Of a stretch of 64,000 nucleotides of DNA, positions 1 to 9,848 are shown piece after piece. The stretch spans positions 558,001-622,000 of the forward strand of contig JAUPSS010000012.1 of assembly GCA_040285825.1 (NCBI GenBank). The letters are read 5' to 3'. Below the pieces are notes generated by a model that was not told the origin of the DNA, ran no database searches, and saw only the letters and a list, made by a program, of their open reading frames with translations. This stretch comes from Eukaryota sp. TZLM1-RC. Lineage: Eukaryota > Metamonada: BaSk clade. The position numbers were made by a program, and so were the translations under genes. The number at the start of each line of letters is the position of its first letter. Position 1 is the first letter of the stretch.

Positions 1-1
1 T

Positions 2-3000
2 GGTAACCGATGGATTGACTTCATGCTCAACATTGGCAGAGTTTTAACGCGTTCCACCGCTATCCAAGATGTTCGTGGTCTGACTCAACAGATGAGGCAC
101 ATCACCATCCATGGTAATCCCATCGACCGACTTCCCGAATGGGAAATTGCTTCTCACGTTATTGAGAGCATAGGTATTACAGTTATCAGGGACAGACTCC
201 TCAGGATCTGGTCCAATCCCTCCCATTACTACTCAGATGGCCACATTCTAGGAGAATTTTTCAGTGTTCTCCAAATAGAATACGAAAATTTCTGTAATGC
301 TAGATCTTTTAAGGAGCAGATCAATCACGTGGACTTCTTGTATCAAAACAGAATCTCGTTTCAGACTGAGAACCGTCGCAGACAGACGGTACCTTCTCCC
401 CCTGCTATCCCCAAACCAAGAGGTTCCAGCTCTGGCAGGCGCCCAAAACAACAACGACGAGAAGGAAGCTCTACTCAACCGTCTTCCACTCAGTCTGACG
501 CCAACGTCCAATGCAATTTCTGTAAACAAATGGGTCATCCGACTGAAAGGTGCCCTAGTGAGGACTGCCAAAGAAGCAAAAAGTGGAGAGAGCAACAAGC
601 TCAACACAAAGCTCGAGGCAGAAGTTCTAGAGGTTCTGGTTTCCGTAGTCGAAGAGGCACTCGCGGCAGAGGCAGAGGCTCTTCATCATATAATAAACGT
701 TCCCGTCACTATTTACACAGTTTTGAAACCATACCCCCTACAACTACAATGCATTCCCACACAGAAAACACAACATGGAAAGATTCCCTAATCAATCCTT
801 TGGCCAACTTGGAACATACCAAGACGCATAACATTCAAGCTAATTTCTTCTCAGAACAAGCCGAATATGATTCTGACACAATATTCATGGTACAATCCAT
901 AAAGTCCACAACCAACTGCCTTCAATTAAACTTCTTGATCAACAATGTCGAGGTTAAAGGCATAATCGACTCTGGCGCAACATGCTCAGTAGTCACGGAA
1001 GACGTCATCAGCAATTGTAACATGGCACGTTCCAACGAAACCATATCATACAAGATTGCTGATGGAACCACCTCACAGTCCCTCGGTACTGCTTCTGGAA
1101 CCCTTAGCATTAGACTAGGCAGTGTTACCCAGATTGTACACGTGAAACACAAGTTCAGCATCGTTCCTGGACATGAGACCATTCTCATTGGTGCTGACTT
1201 ATTGAGTCACCTTGGGCTGATGAACAACAAGGGCATTTATATTAGAATGGACGACGCCTGTCGCACATTACTATTACCTGAAGCTGAATTCGATCATCGA
1301 ATATCACAAGCTTCGGAAGTCGTCAACGTTTCCACACGTTGGTTGGAACACATCAACTCATCTGGTTGTACCATCAACCTCGACAACGACCATTTCAAGA
1401 AGTCCCTACTTCAAACTTTGAAAGAGTTCGAAGACGTATTTACCCTCAAGCCTCATGCTGAAGGTATTGATTGCCCTCCCATGGAAATCAACTTCTACAA
1501 CGAAGACGTCAGAGTTAGAAGACCCCCCAGGACCCTGAATCCAGCCAGGCTAGAGGTCGCTAACCAAATTTTCGACGAACTCGTAGACTCAGGATTTGCT
1601 GTCCCATCGAACCATGAGTTCAGCTCCCCTGTCTGCCTAGTGGTCTACCCAGATCACCGTAAGCCCCGCCTTACCGGTGACTATAGTGGCAAGGACGGAG
1701 TCAACGCCAACACCATCCCTGTTGAGCCCAACCTTCCAAGGATCTCCGATGTGCTGGTATTTCTCTCCCAAGCGAACTACATAGGCACCCTTGACCTCCC
1801 CAAAGCCTTTTGGCAACTCAAGATTGCCGAAAAGGATTGGCAGAAAACAGCCCTGAGCATTCCTGGCAAAAGCATCATGTTCAAACGTGCAGCTTTTGGC
1901 CTAAAGAATGTCCCAGCCGTTTTCCAAAACGTCATGGCTGACATCTTCTCGGGAGACGGTGTCTTCATTTACATAGACGACATCATAATCATAGGTTCAA
2001 CCTTTGACGAATTCATTGAACGCCTCCGTCGCGTCCTTGATCAAGCCAGATGCAAAAGAGTTTCCTTGGGACTTCCAAAGTGCCATTTCGTGTCTTCCAG
2101 ACACCCAATCAAGATACTGGGCAGTGTTTTCCAAAACAAACAGCGGACTATCGATCCCACTCGCGTTGAATCTTTGCTGAATCTACCTAGACCAAAGACA
2201 ATCAAAGACGTCCGCAGCCTCGTAGGATCAGTCAACTTCATTAGAGAATGGCTTCCTCAGGTATCTGAGCTCATCGCTCCTATCATCAGATTGACTAAGA
2301 AGGATGGAAATAACTCCAAAGTTAAACCCAAACCCCGCGCGCAACGCCTTCAATGGACCGACATGCACGACGGACTCCTTCAAAAGATCAAACAACTGAT
2401 AGCAAAGCACATGCCGCTCAGCTTACCGCCGCTGGAAAACCAAATTTTAATTAGTTGCGACGCATCCGACATTGCTGTAGGCGGTGTCATTTGGGAACAA
2501 ATCGAACAAGTCGACGACCCCGGTACCCCCCTAATCAACAGGAAATGTAGGCCTATCAGTTTCTTCAGCCGGTTGTTAACCAACTCGCAAAAGAACTGGC
2601 CGACAAACCAAAAGGAACTCTATGCTATCCTACTCATGTTAACTCAAAGTGGTTTTGAAAACTACTTGAAAGGAAGGAAACTGGTTATATTCACAGACCA
2701 TCAAAACCTTACCTACATGTTCACGGCTCCTGAGAAGAACAGAATTGTAACAAGATGGTTACCCATATTCTCTGAATTCTGCTTTGATTTGGTACATACC
2801 AAAGGGGAAGATAACTTCTGGGCTGATATGTTGTCTCGAATAGTTCCGCCTATAGACCATCAAGAGATCAATCATTTGTCCCATCAAATGCCTCCAAATT
2901 TTCATCCAATATTTTACATTGATAAAATTGATGGAACAGAAAATGAAAGATACTACATCGAAGACTTAAACAACTTCGAACGTATCATGGTCATCAGAGA

Positions 3001-3499
3001 ACGATGTTCCAACGACCTGCCTATTTTCGAGCCATGGCTCTGTAGGATTAGGTCCGAACAGAAGCTTGCCATAGCTTCCAAAGACCCCTCTTTCAACAAC
3101 TGTGTTCATAACAATCATCTTGATTTATATATGACTCACGACAACAAGATAGTGATTCCCAAATCACTCATTAAGGACACCCTTAACTTGTTGCATGGAC
3201 TTCTGCAAGGAGGTCATCCAAGCAAAGCTGAAAGCCTGAACAAGCTCAGGAACAGCGACTATTGGTGGCCAAACATGCTCACCGACATGAATAAGCACGT
3301 CCAAGAATGCCCCTCCTGTCAGAAAACAAAGCCAGTTCCCAAACTGCATGTTCCCCAACCGGTTCATTGTGGGCTGACAGACCTTTTGCTCGCGTCAACG
3401 CCGACGTCATTGGTCCTCTTCCAGAAGATCAAGAAGGCTACAAATACATCCTCGTATTTATTGACAGCTTCTCTAGGTTCACGATCATCGTGCCTTTAA
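2..3499 (+). CDS. Gag-Pol polyprotein of Ty3/gypsy element (5' partial)
   Basis: The reading frame is open to the left edge; the first ATG in the window is at 23 but is probably internal. Counting from that ATG, the domains are: a gag region; a CX2CX4HX4C zinc knuckle (CNFC...GH...C, about residue 163); an Arg/Gly-rich stretch (about 195-225); an aspartic protease with DSGA (about 317) and a later ILIGADLL; a reverse transcriptase with LDLPKAFWQL, AFGLKN and the catalytic YIDD (about 650); RNase H with CDAS and TDHQNLTY; and the integrase HHCC zinc module (GGHPSKA...CPSCQ). The frame drifts out of coding sense near 3365-3380 and stops at 3499. The integrase core continues in the next frame. 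Identification rests on several family signatures in the correct order. Confidence 0.93.
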   Translation, partial: GNRWIDFMLNIGRVLTRSTAIQDVRGLTQQMRHITIHGNPIDRLPEWEIASHVIESIGITVIRDRLLRIWSNPSHYYSDGHILGEFFSVLQIEYENFCNARSFKEQINHVDFLYQNRISFQTENRRRQTVPSPPAIPKPRGSSSGRRPKQQRREGSSTQPSSTQSDANVQCNFCKQMGHPTERCPSEDCQRSKKWREQQAQHKARGRSSRGSGFRSRRGTRGRGRGSSSYNKRSRHYLHSFETIPPTTTMHSHTENTTWKDSLINPLANLEHTKTHNIQANFFSEQAEYDSDTIFMVQSIKSTTNCLQLNFLINNVEVKGIIDSGATCSVVTEDVISNCNMARSNETISYKIADGTTSQSLGTASGTLSIRLGSVTQIVHVKHKFSIVPGHETILIGADLLSHLGLMNNKGIYIRMDDACRTLLLPEAEFDHRISQASEVVNVSTRWLEHINSSGCTINLDNDHFKKSLLQTLKEFEDVFTLKPHAEGIDCPPMEINFYNEDVRVRRPPRTLNPARLEVANQIFDELVDSGFAVPSNHEFSSPVCLVVYPDHRKPRLTGDYSGKDGVNANTIPVEPNLPRISDVLVFLSQANYIGTLDLPKAFWQLKIAEKDWQKTALSIPGKSIMFKRAAFGLKNVPAVFQNVMADIFSGDGVFIYIDDIIIIGSTFDEFIERLRRVLDQARCKRVSLGLPKCHFVSSRHPIKILGSVFQNKQRTIDPTRVESLLNLPRPKTIKDVRSLVGSVNFIREWLPQVSELIAPIIRLTKKDGNNSKVKPKPRAQRLQWTDMHDGLLQKIKQLIAKHMPLSLPPLENQILISCDASDIAVGGVIWEQIEQVDDPGTPLINRKCRPISFFSRLLTNSQKNWPTNQKELYAILLMLTQSGFENYLKGRKLVIFTDHQNLTYMFTAPEKNRIVTRWLPIFSEFCFDLVHTKGEDNFWADMLSRIVPPIDHQEINHLSHQMPPNFHPIFYIDKIDGTENERYYIEDLNNFERIMVIRERCSNDLPIFEPWLCRIRSEQKLAIASKDPSFNNCVHNNHLDLYMTHDNKIVIPKSLIKDTLNLLHGLLQGGHPSKAESLNKLRNSDYWWPNMLTDMNKHVQECPSCQKTKPVPKLHVPQPVHCGLTDLLLASTPTSLVLFQKIKKATNTSSYLLTASLGSRSSCL

Positions 3500-4521
3500 A
3501 AGAGATAAATGCCAATCTTACTGCAGATGCATTAATTTGGAAAGTCTGTGCCATCTTTGGTATTCCATTTCAAATCCACAGCGATAATGGACCCGAATTT
3601 TCCAAGGCTGTCTTTGACGAATTAAGCAAATTTTTGGGCATAGAGGTGTCAAAGTCAATACCTAGGTTTTCTCCGTCCAACGGCTTGGTAGAGCGCCGAC
3701 ACAGAGACATCCTGCAAAACCTACGGAAATTGCTCGTAGACTTCAATGCCTACGATGTGTGGTCCGAATACTTGCCTTATGTGCAATTATTGATCAACTC
3801 TTCCAAGAGCTCTATAACCAACCACACCCCATACCAAGTGATCTTTGGCTCAGATGTGTCCCCCAGATCAGACCCTGGCAAAATTCTTGAAATCATTGAA
3901 AGCTCGACGTCTGAGTCATCTTTTATTCAAGAAATTCAATCTAAATTTCGAAGATTGAAAGAGAAACAGGAAAAGGCAGCACACCATCAAGCTTCCAAAG
4001 CTTCCAAGCTAACTAGATCGTCAACTCCAAACCCTTTTGAAGTTGGTCAATTGGTATTGAGAGCATCCGGCTCTTCCGCTAAGCTTCATGGAGACTATTT
4101 AGGACCCTTCCTAATTACTGAAATCGTATCCAATTCGTCTGTGAATATTAAGAACCTCTGCACAGGTACGATTGTACAAGCTAGCGTCAAACATTTAACA
4201 CCCTGGCACTCCAGCTTGCCCACCAACGATGAGTTCCACTCCTGGGTCGCTGCAGGTGATGTCGAAGAACACATCATTGAAAAAGTGCTCAGTCAGGATG
4301 GTGACTTTTGCCAAGTGCAATGGCCTGGAAAAGAGATCACCACTGAACATGTGTCTACAATCCATAATACTGCCGCGTATAAAGACTTTATCAAGACTTC
4401 AAAAGCACGTCGCCGTACTAAATCCGCTCCTCCCAAGAAGCGTCATATTTCCATTAGTTCACCTCCTGTGACTAGAGCTTCCAGGGCTCGTCGCTCGAAA
4501 GAGAGGAAAAGGCAGTGTTAG
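3370..4521 (+). CDS. Integrase core and C-terminus of the Ty3/gypsy element (frame-shifted from pol)
   Basis: This open frame extends upstream to 3307, but meaningful sequence starts near 3370, where the upstream pol frame loses sense. It holds the D,D,E integrase core (Asp in NADVIG, Asp in HSDNGPEF, Glu in GLVERRH). A GPY/F-type module (YLGPFLI) follows, and a C-terminal segment of about 45 residues (VEEHIIEKVL...VQWPG...) resembles a divergent chromodomain, as in chromoviruses. A basic tail follows. The stop codon TAG at 4519-4521 lies inside the LTR, and the purine-rich tract just before 4516, which would prime plus-strand synthesis, is also coding. The frame offset is more likely a mutation or sequencing indel than programmed, because it lies inside integrase. 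Confidence 0.9.
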   Translation, partial: WADRPFARVNADVIGPLPEDQEGYKYILVFIDSFSRFTIIVPLKEINANLTADALIWKVCAIFGIPFQIHSDNGPEFSKAVFDELSKFLGIEVSKSIPRFSPSNGLVERRHRDILQNLRKLLVDFNAYDVWSEYLPYVQLLINSSKSSITNHTPYQVIFGSDVSPRSDPGKILEIIESSTSESSFIQEIQSKFRRLKEKQEKAAHHQASKASKLTRSSTPNPFEVGQLVLRASGSSAKLHGDYLGPFLITEIVSNSSVNIKNLCTGTIVQASVKHLTPWHSSLPTNDEFHSWVAAGDVEEHIIEKVLSQDGDFCQVQWPGKEITTEHVSTIHNTAAYKDFIKTSKARRRTKSAPPKKRHISISSPPVTRASRARRSKERKRQC

Positions 4522-4656
4522 TCTTGAATAGTATTTATAGTTAATAGTTTAGTTATTAGTATTCCGCCTGTTAGCTTAAGAAGAGAGAATACAATTCCTC
4601 TTCCTAATAAATTACACTTCTGTTATACTACACTGTATGAATTCTAACTCACAACA
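4516..4656 (+). repeat. 3' LTR of the Ty3/gypsy element
   Basis: The segment begins TGTTAG directly after a purine-rich tract (GAGAGGAAAAGGCAG) and ends ACAACA, giving TG...CA termini over 141 bp. It contains AATAAA-like sequence near 4605. The boundary is inferred, because the matching 5' LTR is outside the window. The length is almost the same as the 140-bp terminal repeats of the miniature element at 61629-62460. Confidence 0.7.
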
Positions 4657-4848
4657 GCCAAGACCATCACTTAAGCTGTAACACTCTCCTCGCTGAGTTC
4701 AGATAGTGACAATGGCACTAATTGGGACCTGCGAATCTCATACTGCCTGTTCACTTCTTCCTACTTCATTTTCTTCATCTCATCGTCCTACACACCCTGT
4801 TCTCTCTTCAAATTTTTTACAAAAAAATTCAAAAATTCAAAAATTCAA
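4657..4848. other. Spacer with short A-rich tandem repeat
   Basis: No gene is recognised here. Positions about 4816-4851 hold imperfect tandem copies of an AAAAATTC-like unit. The next LINE fragment begins within or just after this stretch, so its 5' truncation point is probably here. Confidence 0.5.
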
Positions 4849-5067
4849 AAAATCAATTCCACTCCATTTAAGCCACAATTTCGTTCCTTACGTTTTGCTG
4901 CGCGTTCTGTCAACAACTCTGTTTCTGCAAAACTGTTTTCACCTTCTGAAATTCGAACAACCGCAAAAACTACTGTCAATGACAATCATGGCTCGATTAA
5001 CAGAGAAATGTTCAGAACATCTACTTCTAGCTCACCGGTTGACAAAATAGAAATGACTGAAAAATGA
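4849..5067 (+). pseudogene. LINE N-terminal ORF remnant
   Basis: An open frame reads a basic, Ser/Thr-rich sequence (FKPQFRSLRFAARS...FSPSEIRTTAKT) and stops with TGA at 5065-5067. The TGA overlaps the ATG at 5064 of the next frame as ATGA. There is no start codon because the 5' end is truncated. The role is uncertain; ORF1 or the N-terminus of ORF2 of the LINE are both possible. Confidence 0.45.
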
Positions 5068-5480
5068 AACCAATACCATTGAAAACTGGAAAAGTTCATT
5101 CCAAGAGTTGTGGTAAATGTCGTCAACCCGGACATAACGTTAAAACATGTCCCCAAATAAAACAAGAACAATTTTAAGCTCGTGCTGCATCTGCTGATTT
5201 GGAACAATCACTCTCTTCGTTACCCATAAATGATGATAATGCTGATCAAGAAATACCAGCAATATTACCTGTAAATTCATCCATTTATTCTCCGTATAAT
5301 AAGTGTATCTTTTGTACTAAAAATTTGGGCATTAATTCTTCCGGCCGGCCATTACGTTTTTGCGAATCTTGTAAAGCTGTTGATTTTTTGAGGCCCCCAA
5401 TACGTGTAAGTCCTCTATCTTGCATCCCCTTTTCCATTAGTTTTCGAAAATTTACTACCAATCTGAAAAAAGGCATATGA
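5064..5480 (+). pseudogene. LINE zinc-knuckle region with one nonsense codon
   Basis: From the ATG at 5064 the frame encodes a CCHC knuckle (CGKCRQPGHNVKTC, 5109-5150). After a single TAA at 5175-5177 it continues in the same frame to a CX2C...CX2C cluster (CIFC...CESC, about 5308-5380). Such nucleic-acid-binding fingers sit N-terminal to the reverse transcriptase in many LINEs. Only one base change interrupts the frame. The following RT lies in another frame. Confidence 0.7.
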
Positions 5481-5527
5481 GATGTAACACCGCTATGGAA
5501 ATTTTTTTAGTTTAAAGATAAAAAATA

Positions 5528-6708
5528 TTGTCATCGAAATCAAAATTTCGTCCTTCAGTCATGAAAGAAAAAATTGTTCGAATATTAGCTTTAAAGGGAC
5601 GCTATGGTTCCGCTAAGCAATGCCTATTTTCATCTCAACTTGCTGAATGTAATGAAAATACTATTGGTCAACTTACTAGTCTCCATCCTGTTGAAAATTT
5701 CAAGTGCCCTAAACCTAATAATGTTAGTTATTGGAAGCAAAATCCCCTAACTAATGATGAACTATTTGAATTGATTAACCAGTTACCATCTGGTAAAGCG
5801 CCTGGTCCATCAATGATCACTTTTGACATGTTAAAATCCAATGTGAACCAATGTCCTGAATGCATTGATGATTTGGTTTTCCTTTTCGACAAAATTTTAA
5901 CATTAAAAATCAAGCTTCCATCTGATATGACAAGTTCACGCTTAATTGCTTTAAGACAGAATGAATCAAAAATAAGGCCTATTGCAATTAATGAATCTTT
6001 TTCTCGTATTCTTGCTTCAGCTGTTTTTGACAGGATTGGTAAAAAAGCTAAAGATTTTTTTAGTCTTTTCCAATTTGGAATTAAAACAGTTGATGGTGCA
6101 TCTTCTGCAGCACTCTCTTCTGATGTCTCTTATTTCAAATACTTCGAATTATATTTTGAATTTAGATTTTAAAAACGCTTTCACTGCAGTGAAGAGGTCG
6201 TCGAGCTTGCCCTTACTTCAAACTCATTTTCCAAAAGCTGAGTCGTTCTTTTACAATTTTTTATGGCTCACAGTCGACTCTTGTATATGAGGAATTCAAT
6301 CTTATATCATCATCTGGTGTCATACAAGGTGATCCATTAGGTCCTTTCTTTTTCTGCCTTGCTATCCATCCTTTAATGTGTGAATTAAAACAAGAATTTC
6401 CAGATGTTCATATAACTGCTTATATGGATGACATATCAACAATTGGTCCAGTTGATTCATTGAAAACAATTGCTGAAATTGTTCAACAGCTCTATTATCA
6501 AATTGGTCTTTCTCTCAATATTTCCAAATGTTTATTGATTGGTAGAGAGCCTGCTGATCTCATTATTGATGATCAAAGCGTTCCTTTTATCAATTATTTT
6601 GAATCAGGATTTCGTTTTTCGGGTTGTTATTTAGGCAATTTTAATGAAATTCGAAATCAACTTTCCTCTCTTTTGGATAATTTTGAAGAGGAAATGATTG
6701 TTCTTTAA
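5528..6708 (+). pseudogene. LINE reverse transcriptase (frame-shifted)
   Basis: Three overlapping frames together make a non-LTR reverse transcriptase. 5528-6172 has GKAPGP (about 5788) and KIRPIAINESFSRIL. About 6110-6290 has the motif A segment LDFKNAF. 6290-6708 has GVIQGDPLGPFFF and catalytic YMDD (about 6422). The thumb region continues to 6708 and beyond. Frame changes near 6150 and 6270 and loss of frame after 6708 mark it as broken. The same RT subfamily recurs, truncated, at 44928-45240 and 53316-53640. Confidence 0.88.
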
Positions 6709-8076
6709 GATTTAAATATCGAAAAACATCTTAAATCTTTCTTCCTCAGAATTTGTTATTCAGGGAAATTTGCTCATATCCTACGATCAACATCACCATC
6801 TATCTCTCTCGAATTTTGCAGAATTTTCAATGAATTAAGAACAAAAATTTTTCTTAATTTGCTTGACATTGATTCTTCTTATTTACGCAGTCACATTTTT
6901 TGTAGCGCAGAATTGGGGGGGGGGCTAGTTTTTCACAAATCTAAATAGTTGTGTAAAGCTGCATTTAATGGTGGAGGCAAAAATTTCGTTTTTGAATTTT
7001 TGAAACGTTTTCCCGAAAACCAACACTTAAAAGAATATTGTGTTAGTGACTATTTAGTATCCTTGCCGAATGAAATTGAATGCATCTCTCCTCACATATG
7101 GTCCAAATGCTTTCCCGACGTTATTCAAGAAATTCCACCCAGGAGTTTGATTTCCTTGAAATTTGCATATGCTAAATTGCAGAAAAAGATATTAAAAGTT
7201 TTTGAAAACTTGGATCTCACTGTTCGTCTTAGCTTGGCTAAAGAAAAGAATCCCGTTTTTGCAAACTTTTGAATTGATCTTAAGGAAAGTAGCTCAAGTT
7301 GTCTCATTTCCCAGATTTTAAATGTATATGGTTTATTATTAAATGATCATCAATGGACAACTGCCTTCAGGATGAGGTGTTTTCTGTGGCCATGTAGTGT
7401 GCCAAATGATTTGATTTGTCGCTGTGGTCAGCTCATTAATCTGAATCATTTATTTAATTACAAATTTAATATTAGATATCGCTCAGTTGTCCACGATGCT
7501 GTTAGAGACCAACTATACGCTATGTGCAAAAGTCATCACCTTGAAGCTTTTGTTGAACTACTTGTGCGAAGGTTGTCATCTAAGAATGAAGATGAAAATA
7601 CTTTTGGGAAACGATGTGCTGATTTAATTACCCCTGGGTCTGATGGTGTTAATAAAGTTGTTGACGTTGTCACTGTTGATGTTTGTAAAGACTCAGCAAT
7701 TGATTTTGCTAAAAGAGATGAAACTCCACTTTGCTTTGCTGAAAAGAGCAAAATCAAAAAGTACAATGAATTCTTATCTCAGCTAGGACGTGTTGAGCAT
7801 GTAAAGTATCAGTTGGTTCCATTTGCTGTTTCTCTTTTTGGTAACATTGGAATATCTGGCATTAATTTTCTTGAAGGTTTCAGAAGTTTAATAAAAGAAA
7901 GAGCAGGAAAAGAATTGAAATTCAATTTCTGGCACAATAGAATTGTTTTCAGTATTCTTAAAGCAATTCCAGAAATGTTGATGAAAGCATTGTTACAATT
8001 AGGAATAGAGTATGAAAATCGCGCGCTTAAAAGATTTGATGATGTTGATGCGTGTATTGAGGATATTGAGTTCTAG
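6709..8076 (+). pseudogene. LINE C-terminal region with restriction-like endonuclease
   Basis: Pieces at 6709-7272 and 7273-8076 give the post-RT region. They include CRCG...H followed by the conserved VVHDAVRDQL block (about 7490), then the endonuclease core (CADLITPGSDG...VDVVTVDV) and the trailing KIKKYNEF, PFAVSLFGNIG and FWHNRIVFSI motifs, to a TAG at 8074-8076. The last Cys of the CCHC motif reads Tyr (HLFNY). A run of nine G at about 6914-6922 lies in the frame-broken part. Confidence 0.82.
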
Positions 8077-8081
8077 TTTTT

Positions 8082-9269
8082 TTGTTTAATGTTTTGTTAG
8101 CGTTGAAAATAAATTTCTTATTAAAAAAACAATTTGGTGGTGTTGGCTTTACTAAATCTTCAATTCTTTGTCAAGCAGCTTTTGTTGATGGTGGAAAAAA
8201 TTATGTTTTTGAATGTCTCAATCATTTCCCTGAGGATATTCATTTGCTTAGTCCATCATTTTCAAAAAATTTGTATAACCTTCATGTTGCTATTAATAGA
8301 ATTGCACCAGAATTTTGGTCTCAATGTTTTCCCGACTCAGTTCAAGAGATTCCTCCACGAAATTTAGTTAATTTAAGGTATTTTGTAAAGAAGCTTCAAC
8401 AAAAACTGACAGTATTATTTGAAGGCGTGGATTATGAAGTACGGCTTTGCATTGTCAAACAAAAAAACCCCGCTTTTGCAAATTATTTACTCGATTTTTG
8501 CGATAGTTCTGCTTCTTGTTTAATTAATCAAGTACCAAGAACTTATGGTTTGTTTCTAGATGACCCTTGTTATTCATTATCTATGCGTCTTCGATCTTTT
8601 ATTTGGCCTGATAATCTTCTTTCATGTGGAAAGACTATCACTCCCACCCATTTATTTAATTGTAATCGTTTTAGATCAAAAGTGCATGATGTTGTTCGTG
8701 ATCAGCTCTATTGTATGTTTAGGTCCTACAAGATCGAATCATTATTAGAACCTTTGCTTTCAAATTTGGCTGATGAAGCTGACAGAAATTCTTTTGGTGA
8801 TAGTCGCGGTGATGTGTTAGTCCCCGGTCTCTATGGATCAATGATCATTATTGATGTCAGATCTACTGATGTATCAAACAGCTCAAATAAATAACTGGCA
8901 TCATCTTAGAATTCACCTTTACGTAGAGCTGAAGAAGCGAAACTTATCAAATATGCAGAAAAAATCTGGAAAATGAATTGCAACTCACATACTCAATACC
9001 TTCTTTGTCCATTTGCTCTTTCTTTATTTGGAACCTTGGGTAAAACTGCTGTATCTTTTATAGACGATTTTTCATCTATTGTCAAAAACAAAACTGGAAG
9101 AATATTTGACCGAACCTTTTGGCAAAATAGAATTGTATTTTCTATTTTTAAAGAAAGGCATAGCCTAATTTCTAACTCGTTGTTATTATCACTAGGAAGG
9201 TTTTATGAAGAAAATGCTGTAGGTAAATTTTCGATCGAAGAAGTAGATTTTGAGGAAATTGATCTTTAG
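8082..9269 (+). mobile_element. 5'-truncated LINE, copy 2 (C-terminal half)
   Basis: Two frames (8082-8894 and 8897-9269) encode the same C-terminal half as copy 1 but from a diverged subfamily. In order: GGVGFTKSSILCQAAF, a CCHC-like motif (CGKTITPTHLFNC), VVHDVVRDQL-like sequence (KVHDVVRDQL), the endonuclease signature RGDVLVPG...IIDVRSTD, and PFALSLFGTLG plus FWQNRIVFSI. One stop or frame break lies near 8894. Copy 1 ends 5 bp upstream, so two truncated LINEs lie head to tail. The 5' truncation is typical of incomplete target-primed reverse transcription. Confidence 0.85.
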
Positions 9270-9285
9270 TTTTGAACAATTTCGT

Positions 9286-9740
9286 TTAAATAGAATAAGT
9301 TTCCAAAAAAAATTGCCAAAACAATCTGTTGAAATTGCTGTTAGTTCTTCTCTTTACAATCATTTCATAATCTTCCAAAAAGCGTATAGTCGTGGGAGCA
9401 AGTGGACCAAACAGAGAAAATACAAATGGATACAATTTGTTTTTTGCATGCTGTTGGGTAAACAATTTGAACAAAGGTTCATTGTATTTTTTGAATTTAA
9501 AATTTTCAGCATTTGAAAGGGGATTATGAATTTCAGAATTAACAAGCCTTTCATTTGAGGCATTACAAGGATCAACAGACATTACATCCAATAAAATGAA
9601 GCTTCCATCTAATCCAGGTAATATGACATCACCTCTATTATTCTTGTGAAAATCATCTTCTGCGTCAAAGAGATTTGACAACAGAGGTTCCAAACTTGGG
9701 TCTGTATTAAAAATAATTTTCGGAATAATGGTTGTAATAG
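9286..9740 (-). mobile_element. LINE endonuclease fragment, copy 3 (opposite strand)
   Basis: A minus-strand frame encodes only the endonuclease end: RGDVILPGLDGSFILLDV, FKKYNEPLF, YPFVFSLFGPLAP and a shortened FNRLFW tail. It belongs to a third diverged copy. Its stop lies 17 bp from the stop of plus-strand copy 2, so the two are tail to tail. Coding similarity fades near 9740. The Prp5 gene ends about 110 bp to the right. Confidence 0.8.
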
Positions 9741-9848
9741 ATGTTTAGTATCAAATACTTCCTTTGTGGATCTGATTATTGTGTTTGCTCTCCTAATTCC
9801 GTGAAAAATATATTTTATTTTTTTTATTTTTTTTATTTATTTATCTCG

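Larger units (their letters stand above)
1..4656 (+). mobile_element. Ty3/gypsy LTR retrotransposon, 3' portion
   Basis: The order gag zinc knuckle, aspartic protease, reverse transcriptase, RNase H, integrase is that of Ty3/gypsy (Metaviridae-type) elements. The left end runs off the window: the gag frame is open from base 2, so the 5' LTR and gag start are outside. The right end is a probable 141-bp LTR (4516-4656). The element is visibly richer in G and C than the AT-rich flanks, which fits a mobile element with its own codon use. One frameshift near 3370 separates the integrase core from the rest of pol. It is otherwise nearly intact, so the copy is young or recently inactivated. Confidence 0.95.
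4849..8076 (+). mobile_element. Decayed LINE with restriction-like endonuclease, copy 1
   Basis: In one direction this contains a basic N-terminal region, a CCHC zinc knuckle, a second CX2C...CX2C cluster, a non-LTR reverse transcriptase with YMDD, a C-terminal CCHC-like motif and a restriction-like endonuclease ending at 8076. That order matches non-LTR retrotransposons of the RLE class (R2/CRE/EhLINE-like lineages). At least six frame changes or stops interrupt it, so it is inactive as written. Confidence 0.88.

Noticed and set aside
248-607. 119-codon minus-strand frame opposite gag
   Set aside because: It is antisense to the zinc-knuckle and Arg/Gly region of gag; no domain of its own.
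3300-3500. Programmed frameshift between pol and integrase
   Set aside because: The position is inside integrase, between the zinc module and the catalytic core, and no slippery heptamer is evident.
6913-6923. Nine-G run in LINE copy 1 as a possible programmed slippage site
   Set aside because: It lies in already frame-broken sequence after the RT; homopolymer error or decay is simpler.
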